64,000 nucleotides of DNA from Moniliophthora roreri (GCA_001466705.2 LATX02000197.1:434001-498000); one strand, 5' to 3'; positions 1-12,086 are shown, counted from the stretch's first letter. Numbers and translations: made by a program. The notes: a model not told the origin generated them from the letters alone.

Positions 1-448
1 CAAGGTAGGTCCTCGTCCAGTTTTCTATACACGACTTGAAGCGTTTATTCTAATCCAGACATTAACTGGCAAAGAGGTGCGGCTCCAAGCACCCAATGTA
101 CTCTTGCCACGAACTGACAGAAACTCAATCACCAGATTGAGCTCGATATTGACCCAGAGGACAAGGTCATCTAATCCTTGTCTTCAAAAGATAAGGAAAG
201 GCTGACACGAATACAGATCACCCGTATCAAAGAGAAAGTGGAAGAACAATCGGGTGTGCCACCCCCCCAGCAGAGATTGATTTTCAGTGGAAGGCAGATG
301 TGTGCATTCCTCGTATTTCTTTTCTGTGCGACACTAACTAAATGTCTCCGGCACTTACAGGCAAGACGACAAGACGGCGTCAGAGTTCAACATCACTCCC
401 GGAGCAGTCTTGCACTTGGTTTTGGCATTGAGAGGAGGAAGACAATGA
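1..448 (+). CDS. NEDD8/Rub1 ubiquitin-like modifier (5' end outside window)
   Basis: Ubiquitin-like modifier that is attached to cullins and controls cullin-RING ubiquitin ligases. Spliced exons are 59-76, 136-165, 217-299 and 361-445, with a donor at base 5 closing the preceding exon. They read TLTGKE, IELDIDPEDK, then a block with KEKVEEQSGVPPPQQRLIFS, then DDKTASEFNITPG and LHLVLALRGG, followed by two residues (RQ) and TGA at 446-448. The terminal LRGG with a short cleavable tail, and Ala rather than Arg just before it (LALRGG), match NEDD8 rather than ubiquitin. Introns are 51-61 bases; the third donor (GTCATC) is weak. The start codon lies upstream of the window. Confidence 0.9.
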
Positions 449-756
449 TCATGCGAACGGCAGCGACATGGAATGATCACAACCACTTACTTCTTGAACA
501 CATTCACGTTGGAAGTACCGATTACACGTTCCCAGCATGTATACATATATCGGCACTAAAATGTACTCATAGAAGGCCGAGCCAAGCAGTGACCTACTTC
601 CATGACTTGCATGAATAACAGTCGGGAGATTACACATACGGTTCTGCTGAGTTCCTCTGAGTGCTGGACATGATGGTAGTGGTGTAAGATGAGACAGGCG
701 CACATATAAAATATCACATAAATACGGGTAGTAAGATAATGCGAGGGTATACACGA
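449..756. other. Convergent intergenic region
   Basis: This is the 3' flank between the NEDD8-like gene and the convergently transcribed secreted-protein gene. No gene, repeat or RNA was recognised. Confidence 0.5.
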
Positions 757-1443
757 TTACAGATTGCTGAAGTCAAACTGCTCGCCACAGTTGATCTCCT
801 TCGAATCATACTCAACATCATCAGTCGGCTGCGATGATACCACCCCGTTGTTGTACCAGATATAGTGATAGTCGTTCTTCCCTGGCTCTCCGGTAGGATC
901 CCCATAGTTCAGCCGTATTCTTCCCTCACTTTCCTTGTGGTTAACGCCAGCAACAACAGCACGTTGCCTACCAGCCGGAATCTGGACTGTAATGAACTGA
1001 CGTTCAGTTTTCGATTCCGATGTCTCCCAACCACCTTCACCGCCAATCTTGATCCCAACAAGGTTGATCTCAGCCTTGTTGATGTGTGTCCATGTTTCAG
1101 TGGTGGTTTTCTCGCCACCAACTAGCGTTTCCAGAGGTGGTGCATTGAAGTTGTCACAGTTTGCCACGGGATCGCCGAGGATGAACCACCGACGGCGATC
1201 TGGGAGGTCCTTCTGTAGCCACGAAAAAGACGGTCAGTAGTGACGCGGGATGCAGTAAAAGGCTAGACAAACCTGTTTCTCGAAGGTATATGCATCAGCA
1301 TCACCAATTGGGCGACCTGGGCAGTGGTCGAGGTTGGTCGGATCGGGGCGATCCACGTCCTTTCTGGCCTCGAACTTCTGAGATTATGGTGCGGCGGACA
1401 CGGCCATAGCAAGAGCAAGAGCGACGGAAGATACGCAACGCAT
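757..1443 (-). pseudogene. Small secreted aerolysin-like protein, copy with in-frame stop
   Basis: Paralogue of the gene at 2735-3414. Exons are 1443..1273 and 1212..757 on the minus strand, about 208 codons. It starts with a signal peptide (MRCVSSVALALAMAVSAAP), after which a TAA at 1386..1384 interrupts the frame where the paralogue has Gln, a likely CAA-to-TAA change. Downstream the frame is open and similar to the paralogue, including RIRLNYGDPTGEPGKNDYHY and Trp-Tyr-Asn-Asn. Alternating polar strands with a Ser/Thr-rich middle resemble the ETX/MTX2-aerolysin beta-pore fold; that is an inference from pattern only. Its intron position differs from the paralogue. The stop could also be a sequencing error. 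Confidence 0.75.
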
Positions 1444-2734
1444 GGTCGATATAAGAGATTGAGTTTGGTTGAATGAAGGAGGTTGGGCTGTTGGAATACA
1501 ACGGTCTGAGTTGCGAGATCCTATACATGAATTCGAGGGTTGCATCCTGGATATGACGTTTGACGTCAAGAGAGTAGAACGAGCCGACACATTCATCCCC
1601 ATGTCTTGGCCATGTCCACCCCAATCAAAGTGCACCTCCAGATGATCTCCGTTTCACGGGGTGCTGGCGTCGCCGAACAATCATTTGTGGAGTTGAACCA
1701 GTGCAAGGAACCGACTTGATTGTGATCGCCTTTTGTCGTCGGTCCGCTGAGGTTTGGAGATCAGCAACCCTGATATTTCAGCGTCTCTCGACTCCAATGT
1801 GGAAAGCCCTGCATCAGCTTTCGTCATATCCAACCAAACCAACGCCTATACCTGCACTCATACTGGTCTCTGTTAAACGACCCCCTTGTATCTGCAGTCA
1901 TCTATGCCTTCGAAACGTCCATTTTCCAAAACCAAACCAATATTTTGCGAGTATACTGATTGACTATGCCAGACATGTCCTTGACGACATCATTGCTGTG
2001 GGGCCGTGGCATGCGCATTGGTGTGCATCTCCTTGCAGTAAATCGTGTCAGCATAGTTGAAATTGAATTCCTGAAACAAACCGTGGAGAATCAGGAGAAA
2101 CTGGCAGCTCCTAGTTTTGTAAAGAGTGGTGTGAGGAGCACTACGAGCACGTTTCCAGCAAGTTCCTGGCTCTGAGTGAGATCGAGGATGAAAGTCAAGG
2201 TCAGAGTTACGACTCCGAGCGCTAATTTCCTGCTAAGTTACAACTCGCCTCAAACCTCCATGTCATTCTCACCAAGTTCAACCTATCCGTGTTATGCTGA
2301 GCGAAAATTTCGGGTCAATGTCAGAAACTCTGTAATACGAAGCAAAGACCTTCCGTGCTGGTGGGATACAGTAACCTCAAATTTCAAAATCCAAGTATCA
2401 AGCTCGTTATTCAAAATCAAGTTTTTCTCCAACGCCTTGCGTCAGTTTCATAGTAACAAGCCTGGGACTCGTACCCGACGTTGACTGATATGTATCAAGT
2501 CTTTGTGGAAGTGGAGTCTGTCGGTGGAGGAATGGATTCCAAGAACCCGGTCGTCACTCCACGCGCCATTAGCGAGCACAGGTTGCTTGATGCGTAGAAC
2601 AGAGTTCAAGTTCTCTCATTTCCACAGGACAGATAAAATGTATAAAATGTGCACGGAATATGACAAGATTTTTCGGCAAACCAAGCTTAAACCTTCTCCC
2701 ATTTCTCAAACAGCCAACCTCTTCTCTCACAGCC
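1444..2734. other. Divergent intergenic region between secreted paralogues
   Basis: Separates the two divergently transcribed paralogues. A TATA-like TATAAAAT lies at 2641-2648, 87 bases before the plus-strand start. No conserved reading frame was recognised in the remaining 1.2 kb. Confidence 0.5.
2641..2648 (+). promoter_or_regulatory. TATA box of secreted-protein gene
   Basis: TATAAAAT, about 87 bases upstream of the ATG at 2735, with a C/T-rich stretch between them as is common before fungal start sites. Confidence 0.5.
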
Positions 2735-3414
2735 ATGCGCCTCATCTCTCTCTTTGCTCTTACCCTCGTTGCCGCAGTCTCAGCAGCACCCCAAGTCCAA
2801 GTCGAGAAGCGCAAAAACGTCGACAGACCGGATCCTACCAACACCAACCACTGTCCCGGCAACGACCCAGGTGACGCCGACAAATGCACTTTTGAGGTGC
2901 AGGAGAAGGGAGAAGACACGCGCCTCGAGCACATTGTCGGTAATCCTGTCGACAACTGCAAAGGCGGTACCACTGACTTGAAGACCACGATTGGTGGTGA
3001 CACTTCTGTCGCTCAGACGTGGAAGTATGGCATCAGTGTCGGATTCTCTGCTGATGGAGGCGAGGAACTGCCTATTGGTGTTTCGTTTGAGAACTCTGAT
3101 ACTTGGAGTAACACCGAGGCGAAGACGTTTAGGCAGAACATTGATATCACGATTCAACCGGGAAAGAAGGCGAATTTCTGTTTGAGTGGTGTCTTTTTCA
3201 CGAAGCTGATCATGGAACATAGGCTGCACTTATTGCCAAGGTTTTACATCACACCTTCCTCGGGCGCATTCGTCTAAACTATGGTGACCCCACTGGAGAG
3301 GCTGGAAAGAACGACTACCACTACATCTGGTACAACAACGGTGTTGGCAGTATTCAGCCCACGGATGATGTGATCTATGACCAGAGGATTGTTAACTGCG
3401 ACGAAGACATTTGA
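2735..3414 (+). CDS. Small secreted aerolysin-like (ETX/MTX2-type?) protein
   Basis: Predicted 209-aa secreted protein from exons 2735-3190 and 3241-3414, TGA at 3412. Residues 1-18 form a signal peptide ending in AVSAA; a KR pair at about 25-26 could be a Kex2-type cleavage site. The middle, from TWKYGISVGFSADGG through TWSNTEAKTF to IQPGKKANF, has alternating strands and a Ser/Thr-rich amphipathic segment like the insertion region of aerolysin/epsilon-toxin-type proteins. The second exon carries the conserved GRIRLNYGDPTGEAG motif and a Cys near the C-terminus. The fold is inferred; pore-forming activity is not shown. The other copy has no intron here but one further upstream. The true role (defence, host interaction, other) is unknown. 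Confidence 0.72.
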
Positions 3415-4164
3415 AGGACGAGTTCCTTGTACCAAGCTGTAATTATTCCGCTATTTATGACATTCGTTATTGCACTATTCCTTCCCATTCATGCGTATCC
3501 GTGTCGTTAGAATTCTGTGGAACGAGTGAATAGCCTGGGCAATAAACGAAATCATGTACAAGTTGGCCATATCAGCAAAACCGTACTTTGGTGCTCTACG
3601 GGTCGCCACCGAATCATCTGCTGAATGCTTCGCGGTGTTCGAAACATGACGACACGTTCGGTATCATGGAAGGCATTCACGAGCGATGCGCCATGATGAG
3701 CCATTTGTCTAGTAGTAACTAATACACATGGTGTGAGGAAGGCATGACACTCCCTCCTCCGGTCAGCTTTTGGCTGTATGCACCTCATCCACTTTTTGTT
3801 ATGATATCACTGAGGGCATTTTGAAGAACGGTTTCTTTTACAGCCGTAAAGACGAGTCGAATATCAGGTTAATCAATTGGGTTAGTGGCCGTCGCTATGC
3901 TGAGGCTATGTAGTCAGAACATCACCAAATGGCAGAGAAGGACAGAACTTGCTGAGGGTAAATAACTAAACGTGCTTTATTTGCCTACGCAAACTTTCCA
4001 CAGTGGGCCATCAGGGTCCAATGGCAATTACGAGTCCGTTTCTGGCGTTGTGGTTTTGTGGAAACTTGTTTCTGGGGCTGACGGTAATGAGAGCTGAAGT
4101 GCTGAACGTGCGCTAAGCGAGCCAAACAGAACAATCTATCGACACAACTTTCCCACCCAGTTAT
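3415..4164. other. Intergenic region
   Basis: Flank of the secreted-protein gene followed by sequence where the C-terminal part of the G-alpha pseudogene would be expected; no similarity was recognised there. No repeats or RNA genes seen. Confidence 0.4.
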
Positions 4165-5303
4165 ACCTAAAACGTTGGCAGATAAAGACGAATCCTCGTA
4201 AACTCGGACTCGTAACTTCCACGGAATGTATTTGGCGGCTTATTTGGTATCACTTCCGCCGGTGCATTCGAAGAAGTGGTACCTGTAGACCCCAACACGA
4301 AAGGTATCCAGAGGCTACTAGTAGTACATTTGGCAGCTTCATGCCAGTGAAAACGTCGATCTTGTTCGGGAACGGTATTATGGAGATCCGAAGGAACCAT
4401 CGAGAACTTATTACGCTCTCAAAGAGTATGATAGATTCCTGCATACGATTCTAAGAAGACGTGGCATGAGCAAGAATGTCCGTATAATGAGCTAAAAACA
4501 CCTGCCCCCAGTTGTACTCACTCAACGCTTTGCAGAAGATGATGCTTGTTACGCTTTCAAAGTAGTGTATCCATTTTCTGCCCTCCCCATGACAATCTTT
4601 GATTTCCAATGTCGATTATGTGCATTCTGATGGCAAAATATATATCGAGTTGGAGGTGGATTGCGGATTAAAGGCTGCAAACGAGTCTCGATTCATCAGG
4701 GCTCTGTCTCCATGATTACTCTTCTCCCTTCATATGCTCTAAGAACGTCTGCTTCTATCGGAAGATAACGAGGAGAGAACTGATGGACATTCCAGATTCT
4801 TCAGCAAGACCATGAACGACGCTCACTACGGTGTGTTAAATGTCGTTTCCATGGCTGGATCCTGCCAGAAGTGTTGTATGGCATCGGCGATCTCTGCAGG
4901 AGCACAAACGCCGTGCTCTCATCTAACTTGCAGTCCTTAATCTCATTGGCTAGCGCTTTGAATACTGTGGACCAAAAAGTCGGTATTGATTTTGCGCATG
5001 GCGTAAACAATGTCATGGGTAGAATCCAGGATGTTCTTATGGACGATGGAACGATACATGATACACTCGCTGGCTGAGAGACCACCTTTATTAATAATCT
5101 GCATTTACTTGACAATGGTGGATTTCCCTGATCTGCCAGGGCCTGAGAAGTTTTTAGTAAATATAATGGCGTCGTCGGGCGCACCTAGTAGCAGAATTTG
5201 GCATTCTCGTTTGAACCGCTTAGCAGCCGTCCTCTATCTGCTTGTCTATAGCGTCATCGCGTTCTTTGTCCTCCTTCTCCGGCCGTGAGACTCGATTGCC
5301 CAT
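4165..5303 (-). pseudogene. Heterotrimeric G-protein alpha subunit pseudogene
   Basis: Eroded copy of a G-alpha gene, seen by reading all minus frames. It starts with MGN (the myristoylation context) at 5303. After DDAIDKQIED a frameshift at about 5224 leads to KRFKRECQILLLGA and a degraded P-loop, GPGRSGKSTIVKQMQIINKGG. Further on are a YLPIEADVLR block (about 4740-4775), then KWIHYFESVTSIIFCKALSE (about 4515-4575), then [19 protein letters not shown] and NKIDVF (4350-4445), and finally an RIRLYLP-like remnant near 4170. These follow the G-alpha order from N-terminus to the NKxD loop. Frameshifts and stops lie between blocks, the switch II glycine region is damaged, and the C-terminal receptor-contact helix is not recognisable. 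Confidence 0.85.
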
Positions 5304-5951
5304 TTCTTCGCTCCCCTGATGACGACGACAACGACGTGGATGTTAATGAGTAAGGTGCTGAGGTATTGATATTGTGGTATCGACACTTATATGCCGAATG
5401 GTGTGGGAACACTCGAGAAAACTCTCAAGCCCGTCCCAAGTGAGGCAGACCGCACGCCCATTCGAACGAAGAAGGGTGGTCGCGTAGTAGGGGAAAGGGT
5501 GACGACGGTTCATGAAGGCAATTCCTATTCTTGTTGCTATGCGTTACATGTCAGACCCGTCTAGAGGAGGCGAGTGGGGACTGAACATTAAAATGCGAAT
5601 TTTCGAGTAGCTGTAATTCTGATTTGGGTACGGCTGGCGTAACGAGGTCCAAACGCGCTATCGGTGGTTGCTGATGTGATGTTGTGAGAAGGTGTGTCGC
5701 GTCGGAGTCGCGTCCACAATACCAGCTCGTGAGTAGCACCACCTGTGTGCGAATAAAACCAGTATTCACAACATGCAGATGGAGCTTTAGGAATCCAAAG
5801 TCTTTTGAGTTCTGGGGTATGAGCAGGTGCGAGAGGTGACACTGTAATTTCATGGATAGCGTAGACAACCTTCAATTACTTTGTTTCGTTCTGTGTACGT
5901 ATGTCTATTTGAAAGATAGTCAAATGCAAGGTACTTTGCTTGATATAGCGC
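5304..5951. other. Intergenic region
   Basis: Upstream of the G-alpha pseudogene and downstream of the basic-protein gene. Overlapping minus-strand open frames at 5551-5875 show no recognisable family or splice structure. Nothing else seen. Confidence 0.4.
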
Positions 5952-6852
5952 CTACGCAGTACTAGTACCAGTCTTAGCAGCCCTCTTCGCAGCCTTGGCC
6001 TTCTCCCTCCTAACCTTGTTCAACGCCCTCGCTCTCTGCCGCATCCTTATCCTGACACCTGCAAACCACCTATCAACCCCCTCCTTCCTCTTCAGCTCTC
6101 TCGCCTGCTTCAACGCCTCAATCTCAAGCCTCTGCTCCTTCGTCGCAGCCCACTTGACACGCTTCGCAAGTTCCACTTCCCGACCAATCTTCTCCACACG
6201 CGCACGCTGCCTTCGTCGGTTGAGATGACCTGAATCCTCATTGACACCGACTTCCCACCACTGAGGCTTGAATGATTTGGCGTAAGGTCCCCAGTTGACC
6301 TCTGTCGTCGCAGATGGATTCTTGGGTTTAGAAACAGTTTTCCAGAGGTAGACTTGGACGGGCGAAGGTGCTTCGTTAGTTTTGCCTTTCTTCGACTTTG
6401 TATTCCCCTGCGTTTTAGTTTCTTGTTCGATACTTGGTACGCGCATGACTCGTTTGAGAGTAATTTCTTTGTTACCCTCTAGAACGGGTAAAACTTCTCT
6501 TTTCAGAAAACTGAATTGACAATCAGTCGAAATAAAAAGCATTAAGATGAGAGAGCACTCACGTCATGCTCTTCAAAGGATGCAACGGATTCAGAGGTGG
6601 TGGGGGTGACATCTTCAAGTTGCCCGACTTTCCATACACGTTGACTCCTACCACAGAATCCTTCGACTGCTTCAACAAGCTCTTGAATTGAGGACTAGGC
6701 CGCTTCTTAACAGCAATCTGGTATATTTGCGAAGTTGTCAGACCGTCTTTTGACGTGTCTGAAGCCATAATGCCTCGAACCATACGCAGGCCTTCGCGGA
6801 CGGCGGCTGCTTTTTGAGGAGTATTCCTCGAGTAGAGTTTGAGGACCTGCAT
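5952..6852 (-). CDS. Basic coiled-coil protein of unknown function
   Basis: Predicted 282-aa protein from exons 6852..6563 and 6510..5952, joined through a GTGAGT donor and a TTCAG acceptor. I do not recognise the family. The N-terminal 100 residues start MQVLKLYSRNTPQKAAA and include a helix with DGLTTSQIYQIAVKK. A segment with two Trp (PQWWEVG) follows, then a long Arg/Lys/Glu-rich helical tail with many RRQRARVEK- and KRAAK-like runs. Size, basic charge and N-terminal amphipathic helix would suit a mitochondrial ribosome-associated protein, but that is only a guess. It shares a short promoter (6853-6994) with the divergent kinase gene. Confidence 0.7.
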
Positions 6853-6994
6853 GGCGCAATTTTTTGCAGGCCTAGTTCGCGTCGAGATGGTGGTTGGGGG
6901 GATAAACCGGACAATGGGATGAAAATGGAAGGTGCTCGACTTCCTTTCTCTTCCGCAATGTCCGTCATCTTCTCAACTGCGGTTGTTACTTGTC
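6853..6994. promoter_or_regulatory. Short bidirectional promoter region
   Basis: Only about 140 bases separate the divergent ATGs of the basic-protein gene and the kinase gene, so both promoters must lie here. No clear TATA box was seen. Confidence 0.5.
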
Positions 6995-8336
6995 ATGCTA
7001 TCGGATTACGATGTAAAGCCATAATTTCTGATTTATTTGTCTTATTGACTGTATTATTCACAGGACGATTTATCAGAAATCCAATACCTCTCCGGCGACT
7101 CTGATTCGTCTGATTTCGAAACAATCTCAACGACCCCGTTTTCGACCATCTCACGAACCCTAGCTACCATCGATGACTCGCAACCCCAATTCCTCGCGTT
7201 GAAAACGAGTACGCTAGTCAAGAGATGGGCGAAGGAGCCACATGATATCGTCAAAGAAGGTAGAATTTTGGCTGGATTGGACTATCCTAATGTCAGTCCA
7301 TTTTGCTTGTTAATTACTTGCCAGTAACGAATCCCTCCTCCACTCAGATCATAGATCTCATCGATGTCTCACAAGATACGAAAAACAACACCCTAAGTTT
7401 GTGGATGCCATATATTCCATACTCCCTCGACCGTCTCTTGGTCGCTGATTTCAATTCCCCCGTACTCACTAAATCAATAAAATACCAACTCTTCCAAGGC
7501 TTATCATATCTACACGCCAACGGTGTCGCACATCGAGATATCAAGCCCTCCAATGTACTCCTTACCGAAGACGGAGTAGTCAACTTGATCGATTTCGGTG
7601 TTTCCTGGGCTGAGGAATCGGATCCGAATGACCTCTTTCCAGAAATACGAGGTAGTAATAAAGGGATGTATTTCGAAGTATGTACAGGGTATGTTCTACT
7701 CCTACATCTTGCGAGTCGTGCAAGAAGACTAACAAAACTGCACAGACCTTACAGACCCCCTGAACTCCTCTTCGGAACGCGCGATTACAGTCCGTACGCG
7801 GTGGATATGTGGTCCCTCGGCTGCCTTTTTGCTGAATTCTACACACCTTTGGAGATGGTTGAATACGACTACGGTGAGAAGAGGAAAGAGAGAAAGACGC
7901 TGTTCAGCTCGCCTAGTGAGCTAGGTAAGTCCCTCTCTCTCTTCCTGCCTTCGCTCTGACATCTGTACTGAGGTGGGTCATTGCAGGTCTCATATGGAGC
8001 ATCTTCTCACTCCTTGGTACACCTAACAATAACACCTGGCCGGGATGGGAAGATTTACCAGATGCGGGGAGGCTTCAGTGGGCGGTAGTTCCGCCGAAGG
8101 AGTTAATTGATGTTATACCTAACCTGCCCAGTTTGAGCTCGGGCTCGGATATCTTGGAGTTGATTGAGAAGCTCCTGGTGTATCCGCCAGAAAGCCGGTT
8201 GAAAGCAGACGAAGCGCTCAAGGTGCCGTACTTTGGTGATGTTGTGGTGCCGGTTGGATATGGCGCCGGCGTGTATCAGTCTGAAGGAAGGACGGTTGGT
8301 GAGATGCTCAGGGAGATTCTTGAGGCGGCACCATAA
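6995..8336 (+). CDS. CDK-like (Cak1/Csk1-type?) serine/threonine kinase
   Basis: Predicted 371-aa protein kinase from exons 6995-7012, 7064-7291, 7348-7688, 7746-7924 and 7987-8336; all junctions keep frame. Visible kinase features, in order, are an ALK lysine (subdomain II), a helix C Glu in KEGRIL, HRDIKPSNVLL catalytic loop, DFG, a YRPPELL activation-segment end and DMWSLGCLFAE. This pattern places it in the CMGC/CDK group. The N-terminus lacks a clear GxGxxG loop, as is also known for yeast Cak1, and the activation loop is extended. The cyclin-binding PSTAIRE helix is absent. A role as CDK-activating kinase is inferred. The first exon is only 18 bases, so the start is less certain. Confidence 0.82.
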
Positions 8337-9329
8337 TGTGGGGGTATACGTACCCGGGAAGTCGAGTCTCGCATCACTGGATATATATATCCACGACGCC
8401 GTCCAATGACGGGATCGTGCTTCATGTACAGAAAGCAATCTACGATTTCGACGATAACATGGGTGCATATATAACCTTTCGGTATGAACTACGAAACTGG
8501 CGCGCGAACATAAGGTAGCCGTGAGTCTAAATTTGGTTCCAAGCGTCAATCGCTGTATAGTGGATTGCTCATTATGGTACCGCTACGGGTTTAAACGTGA
8601 GTGTTATTTTTGATAACCTGAACGCCTCTACTGACTCCCCCCACTTACCCGACAGCAAATTCTTGACGAGCATGTAACAGCGCTCTACGGTGCTCCATTA
8701 TTTTCGAGCTTTAGTGCCGCGGCCCGCCTTGCTAGGTTTGCTGGAGAACTTGAACAGAGGTCTTACTGCTTCAGCCTTAGCTGTCTCAAGTACTGCATTG
8801 AAATAGCTGGTCAATGGTTGGTAAATTTAACTCCCCGTTGTATTTTGTTGCCGTATAGTGCCCTGTTAAAGTGTCTGCTTCGATTTCCCCTTCAATTGGT
8901 TAGAATCGTGGCAGGCTATTGAAGCTGCTTACTTCGCCAACAGGCCGATGTCAAAACTGGCATAAGCGCAAAGCCTGGATTGTCATTGAGACTCACCGTC
9001 AACTTCGCTGATGGTATGGTTCTGATCTCTAAAGACAACGTTTTGGATCCCACCTTCTACCACTCTACCGTAAAGTCTCTAGAGTTTGAGATCATGCCAG
9101 TGTTCGCCTGACCTTGCCATTCGTATCTCGCTTAGCTTAAGAATTTGTTTTTGGGGGGTGAGGGCCAGAGGTGAGGAACGTTCTCGTAGAAGCCCGGAAT
9201 TCCACATCTAAACGTACTCGTGAAATCGAACCAAAATAAACTCCGTACAGAGTTCCATGTCACATGTAGAGTACAGAAGTCCATATCGCACTCCTCCCAA
9301 AACCCAGCTCATGGTCAGACATCAAGACA
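8337..9329. other. Intergenic region
   Basis: About 1 kb between the kinase gene and the 3' end of the convergent membrane-protein gene. No conserved frame, repeat or RNA gene was recognised. Confidence 0.4.
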
Positions 9330-11031
9330 TCAAACACGCCTTGCCCACCTTTCCCTTAGCGCTCTCCCAGCTGCCTCCTCCTTCTCCGTCATCACTGAAC
9401 CGACACTATACTTTGACGCCACCGAAGACGCTCTCGATACCGACAATGAAGGATTCTTCTTCTTGATGATTAACGGTGCCGCAGAGCGATACGATGAATT
9501 TGTTGAAGGAGCAGCTGAATACAAGTTATAGGCGGAGACTGAGGTTGCGTACTCTGACGGAGATTGACCATGTGATCCAGAGTGAGCGACGGTAGGTATG
9601 TGTAAATGCTCCAGCGAAGGTAAAAATGAGGATCCAGATATGGGTGTCAGGCCTAGACCAACGACAGAAGAACGGGGTTCAAAGGGATTCTCCGCGATGC
9701 CAAGACCCTGATGCACATGCAACTCCTCATCAACCAACTGACCCCAACCAGCCATACCTTTCCTTCGCTTCGGGATATGGGTGTATCTGTCCTCCTCCGT
9801 CTGGTCGTGAGGAGGGAAACCTAACACTTTCCTCGCGGAATCTGTCCATCCTTCAACGGGTTCGTCTTCCTCAATCGCATCGCTCATCCGCCTTCTCTCC
9901 TTATGCGTATTCAGAGCGAGAAACCTCGGCTGAACAATACTCTCCCTAGGAGTTCCAAATTCGGCTGGAAATTGTGGTTGAAAGGCTGCTTGGTGCCGAG
10001 TTCGATATCCTGGTTCGGGTTGCTGGTAGTTGTGAGGAGCGTACGGATTGTTCGAATGTGGGTGGTATGGAGATGGGGCAGGGGCAGGGGCAGATAGCAG
10101 AGGTCTCGGAAGTGGATAAGCCAGGCTGTCTCGTAGACTATAAAGGGAACAGGTTAGTCTACCGCAGACAAAGAAAAGAAAAGAGGCAGAGAAAAAAAAC
10201 GCACTCAGACCCTGGATACACCACCGGCGGGGGCGACGGTACTGACAAAATCGGCAATGCCCTTCTCTTCACAGGTGAACTCGCCTTTTCAATAAAACTC
10301 TGCGTCCTTTTTGGTTCGCCTACATCTCTATCGCCCATCAAATCTAGATGCAGCCTCAGTTTCTCGCTTTGCTCTCGGCGTAAGGAAACGGCGTCGCCCT
10401 TCTCCGCATCATGCTCTCCGTGAGAAAAAGCGTTGGAAGAGTTGGAATTTGACCTCGCCCAAGGAACACGTACAGCCAGATCCTTCAAACGACGACTTTT
10501 GCGTGTACGAACACGGAAATACCATGCGACCAAAGCAGCCATGCAGGCAATGATGATCATGATTCCGAGGATGATGCCAGTGTAGAATGAGGGCGAGTGA
10601 CGCAGGGCATTGTTGGTTTTGGGTACGGAAGGAGAAGAAGGAGAGGGAGAGGACGTTTGGGATGAATTATCGACGATGACGGAAATGAGGTTGAGGGCCG
10701 TTCCGGCTGTAGCCGTTGGTGCTGTAATGGTTAGTACAGAACTTGAGATTGAGATTGAAAGGCTTGCGTGGGAGGTAGAGGTAGAGGAAGTTGAATAAGA
10801 AAGGGCGGGTGTCGGAGAAGGCGAGGTCGAGTAGGAACTTGATGAGGAGATGGTACTACTAGACAAAGTCGCAAGAGTGATACTGGTGCTTGGAATGGAA
10901 CTGGGCGTGATATTCAATTGGGAAGTACCAGAGATTGAGGTAACACTAGGAGCCTCCGAAAGATCATGAACCAAAGCGACCTGGCCAGGGCTAAACACGA
11001 GATTTGAACGTTTGATATGACGAGCTCGCAT
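9330..11031 (-). CDS. Ser/Thr-rich single-pass membrane protein (Skg6/Wsc-like layout)
   Basis: Predicted 544-aa protein from exons 11031..10205 and 10137..9330. Residues about 30-155 are a Ser/Thr/Pro-rich presumably O-glycosylated ectodomain. One transmembrane segment follows (FYTGIILGIMIIIACMAALV, about residues 150-170), then a basic RVRTRKSRR stop-transfer and a roughly 370-residue cytoplasmic tail rich in Ser, Pro, Tyr and charged residues. This layout is that of fungal Skg6/Axl2-type or cell-wall stress-sensor-like proteins; no Cys-rich WSC domain is present. The usual signal peptide is not visible at the chosen ATG, so an upstream exon may be missing. The tail ends with EEAAGRALRERWARRV. 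Confidence 0.72.
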
Positions 11032-12086
11032 AGTATAGAATGTATAGAATAGACTGAGGATGCACTACCAGAGCGAGAAATATGGGTCTCGACCGGCGAG
11101 ATATAATGATGGTGGTTAAAGCAAGAGCCTGATTGATGCCCAACAGTCACAACGTTGACTCTTTTCATCTCACGATATCAGTTCCTAGAACTTGGGCAAG
11201 TCGGGATACGGTGCAATATTTTCAGCTTATTACATTTGAATAGCCAAAGAAGATCTCGACGTAATTGACTGGCTATGTAGGCTATGGTAATGTGCGTTCC
11301 CCCGTACTTTCGGAATGGCCAAGAACATGTCGTTCTGAACGACGTTCTTTTTTGTTCTCCAGATAAATGGGACTCATGTGGTGTCGGGACTAGGTGTCCG
11401 TGCTATGTGGAGATCCCCACTATAGGAACTATCCTAGAGTGCGTTTTCTTCTTGGTAGCTTATTCTGTCCCTCACATAAAGTATCGTCAGTGAACCTGTC
11501 ACCACTAGCTCCAACCTGATTTCCCTCGCACCTTTTGTGGGTAGACCGTGCAGCAGACTGAGTCTCCTTCGGACCGTCACGCCAAGTTTATACGAGAGCG
11601 GGAATGCATAACTCTCATCTTCGATCCGCAGCTTCGAATATTCCCAATTCAAAAAAAAAAAACGTTGCGCTTGATACTTGGTCAAATCTCGAATCATTTT
11701 CTCTGTTTCAACGACCGTAAAGACGTGAAGAGGTTCTGGGATCGAAATGCGCTCAGTCTTTCGCCAGTCAAGAGTCCTACTATGCGCAACCATTCAAAAT
11801 TCAAATTGCGCATCCAAATACAGATACCGACACAGCATTTACGGACTTGGAGTCATTAGAATTACGTTTTGAAGGCAATTTTGAAGGCTGAAAGATGGCA
11901 CGTTTGCCGTGGGCCCGTGTTACACTATGTCCACCTTCAACTCGTTATAAACATTGACGTTCATATCCGTCCGGCGACCAACAAGCTGCGCAAAGGCAGT
12001 GAAGTCAAAGCGAAACCGAGCGAAACCGAGATAGGCTATAGAGTCCTGGTTGTATAAAGCCGTCGAGGTCTTTTTACAACCTTACG
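11032..12086. other. Intergenic region between divergent membrane-protein genes
   Basis: No gene or repeat was recognised. A run of twelve A lies at about 11,649-11,660. It holds the promoters of both flanking genes. Confidence 0.4.

Noticed and set aside
2503..3003. Overlapping open frames on both strands around the secreted-protein gene
   Set aside because: They are shadows of the spliced gene at 2735-3414, whose signal peptide, TATA box and paralogue support the chosen frame.
8103..8549. Minus-strand open frame of 148 codons
   Set aside because: It lies opposite the last exon of the kinase and shows no independent features.
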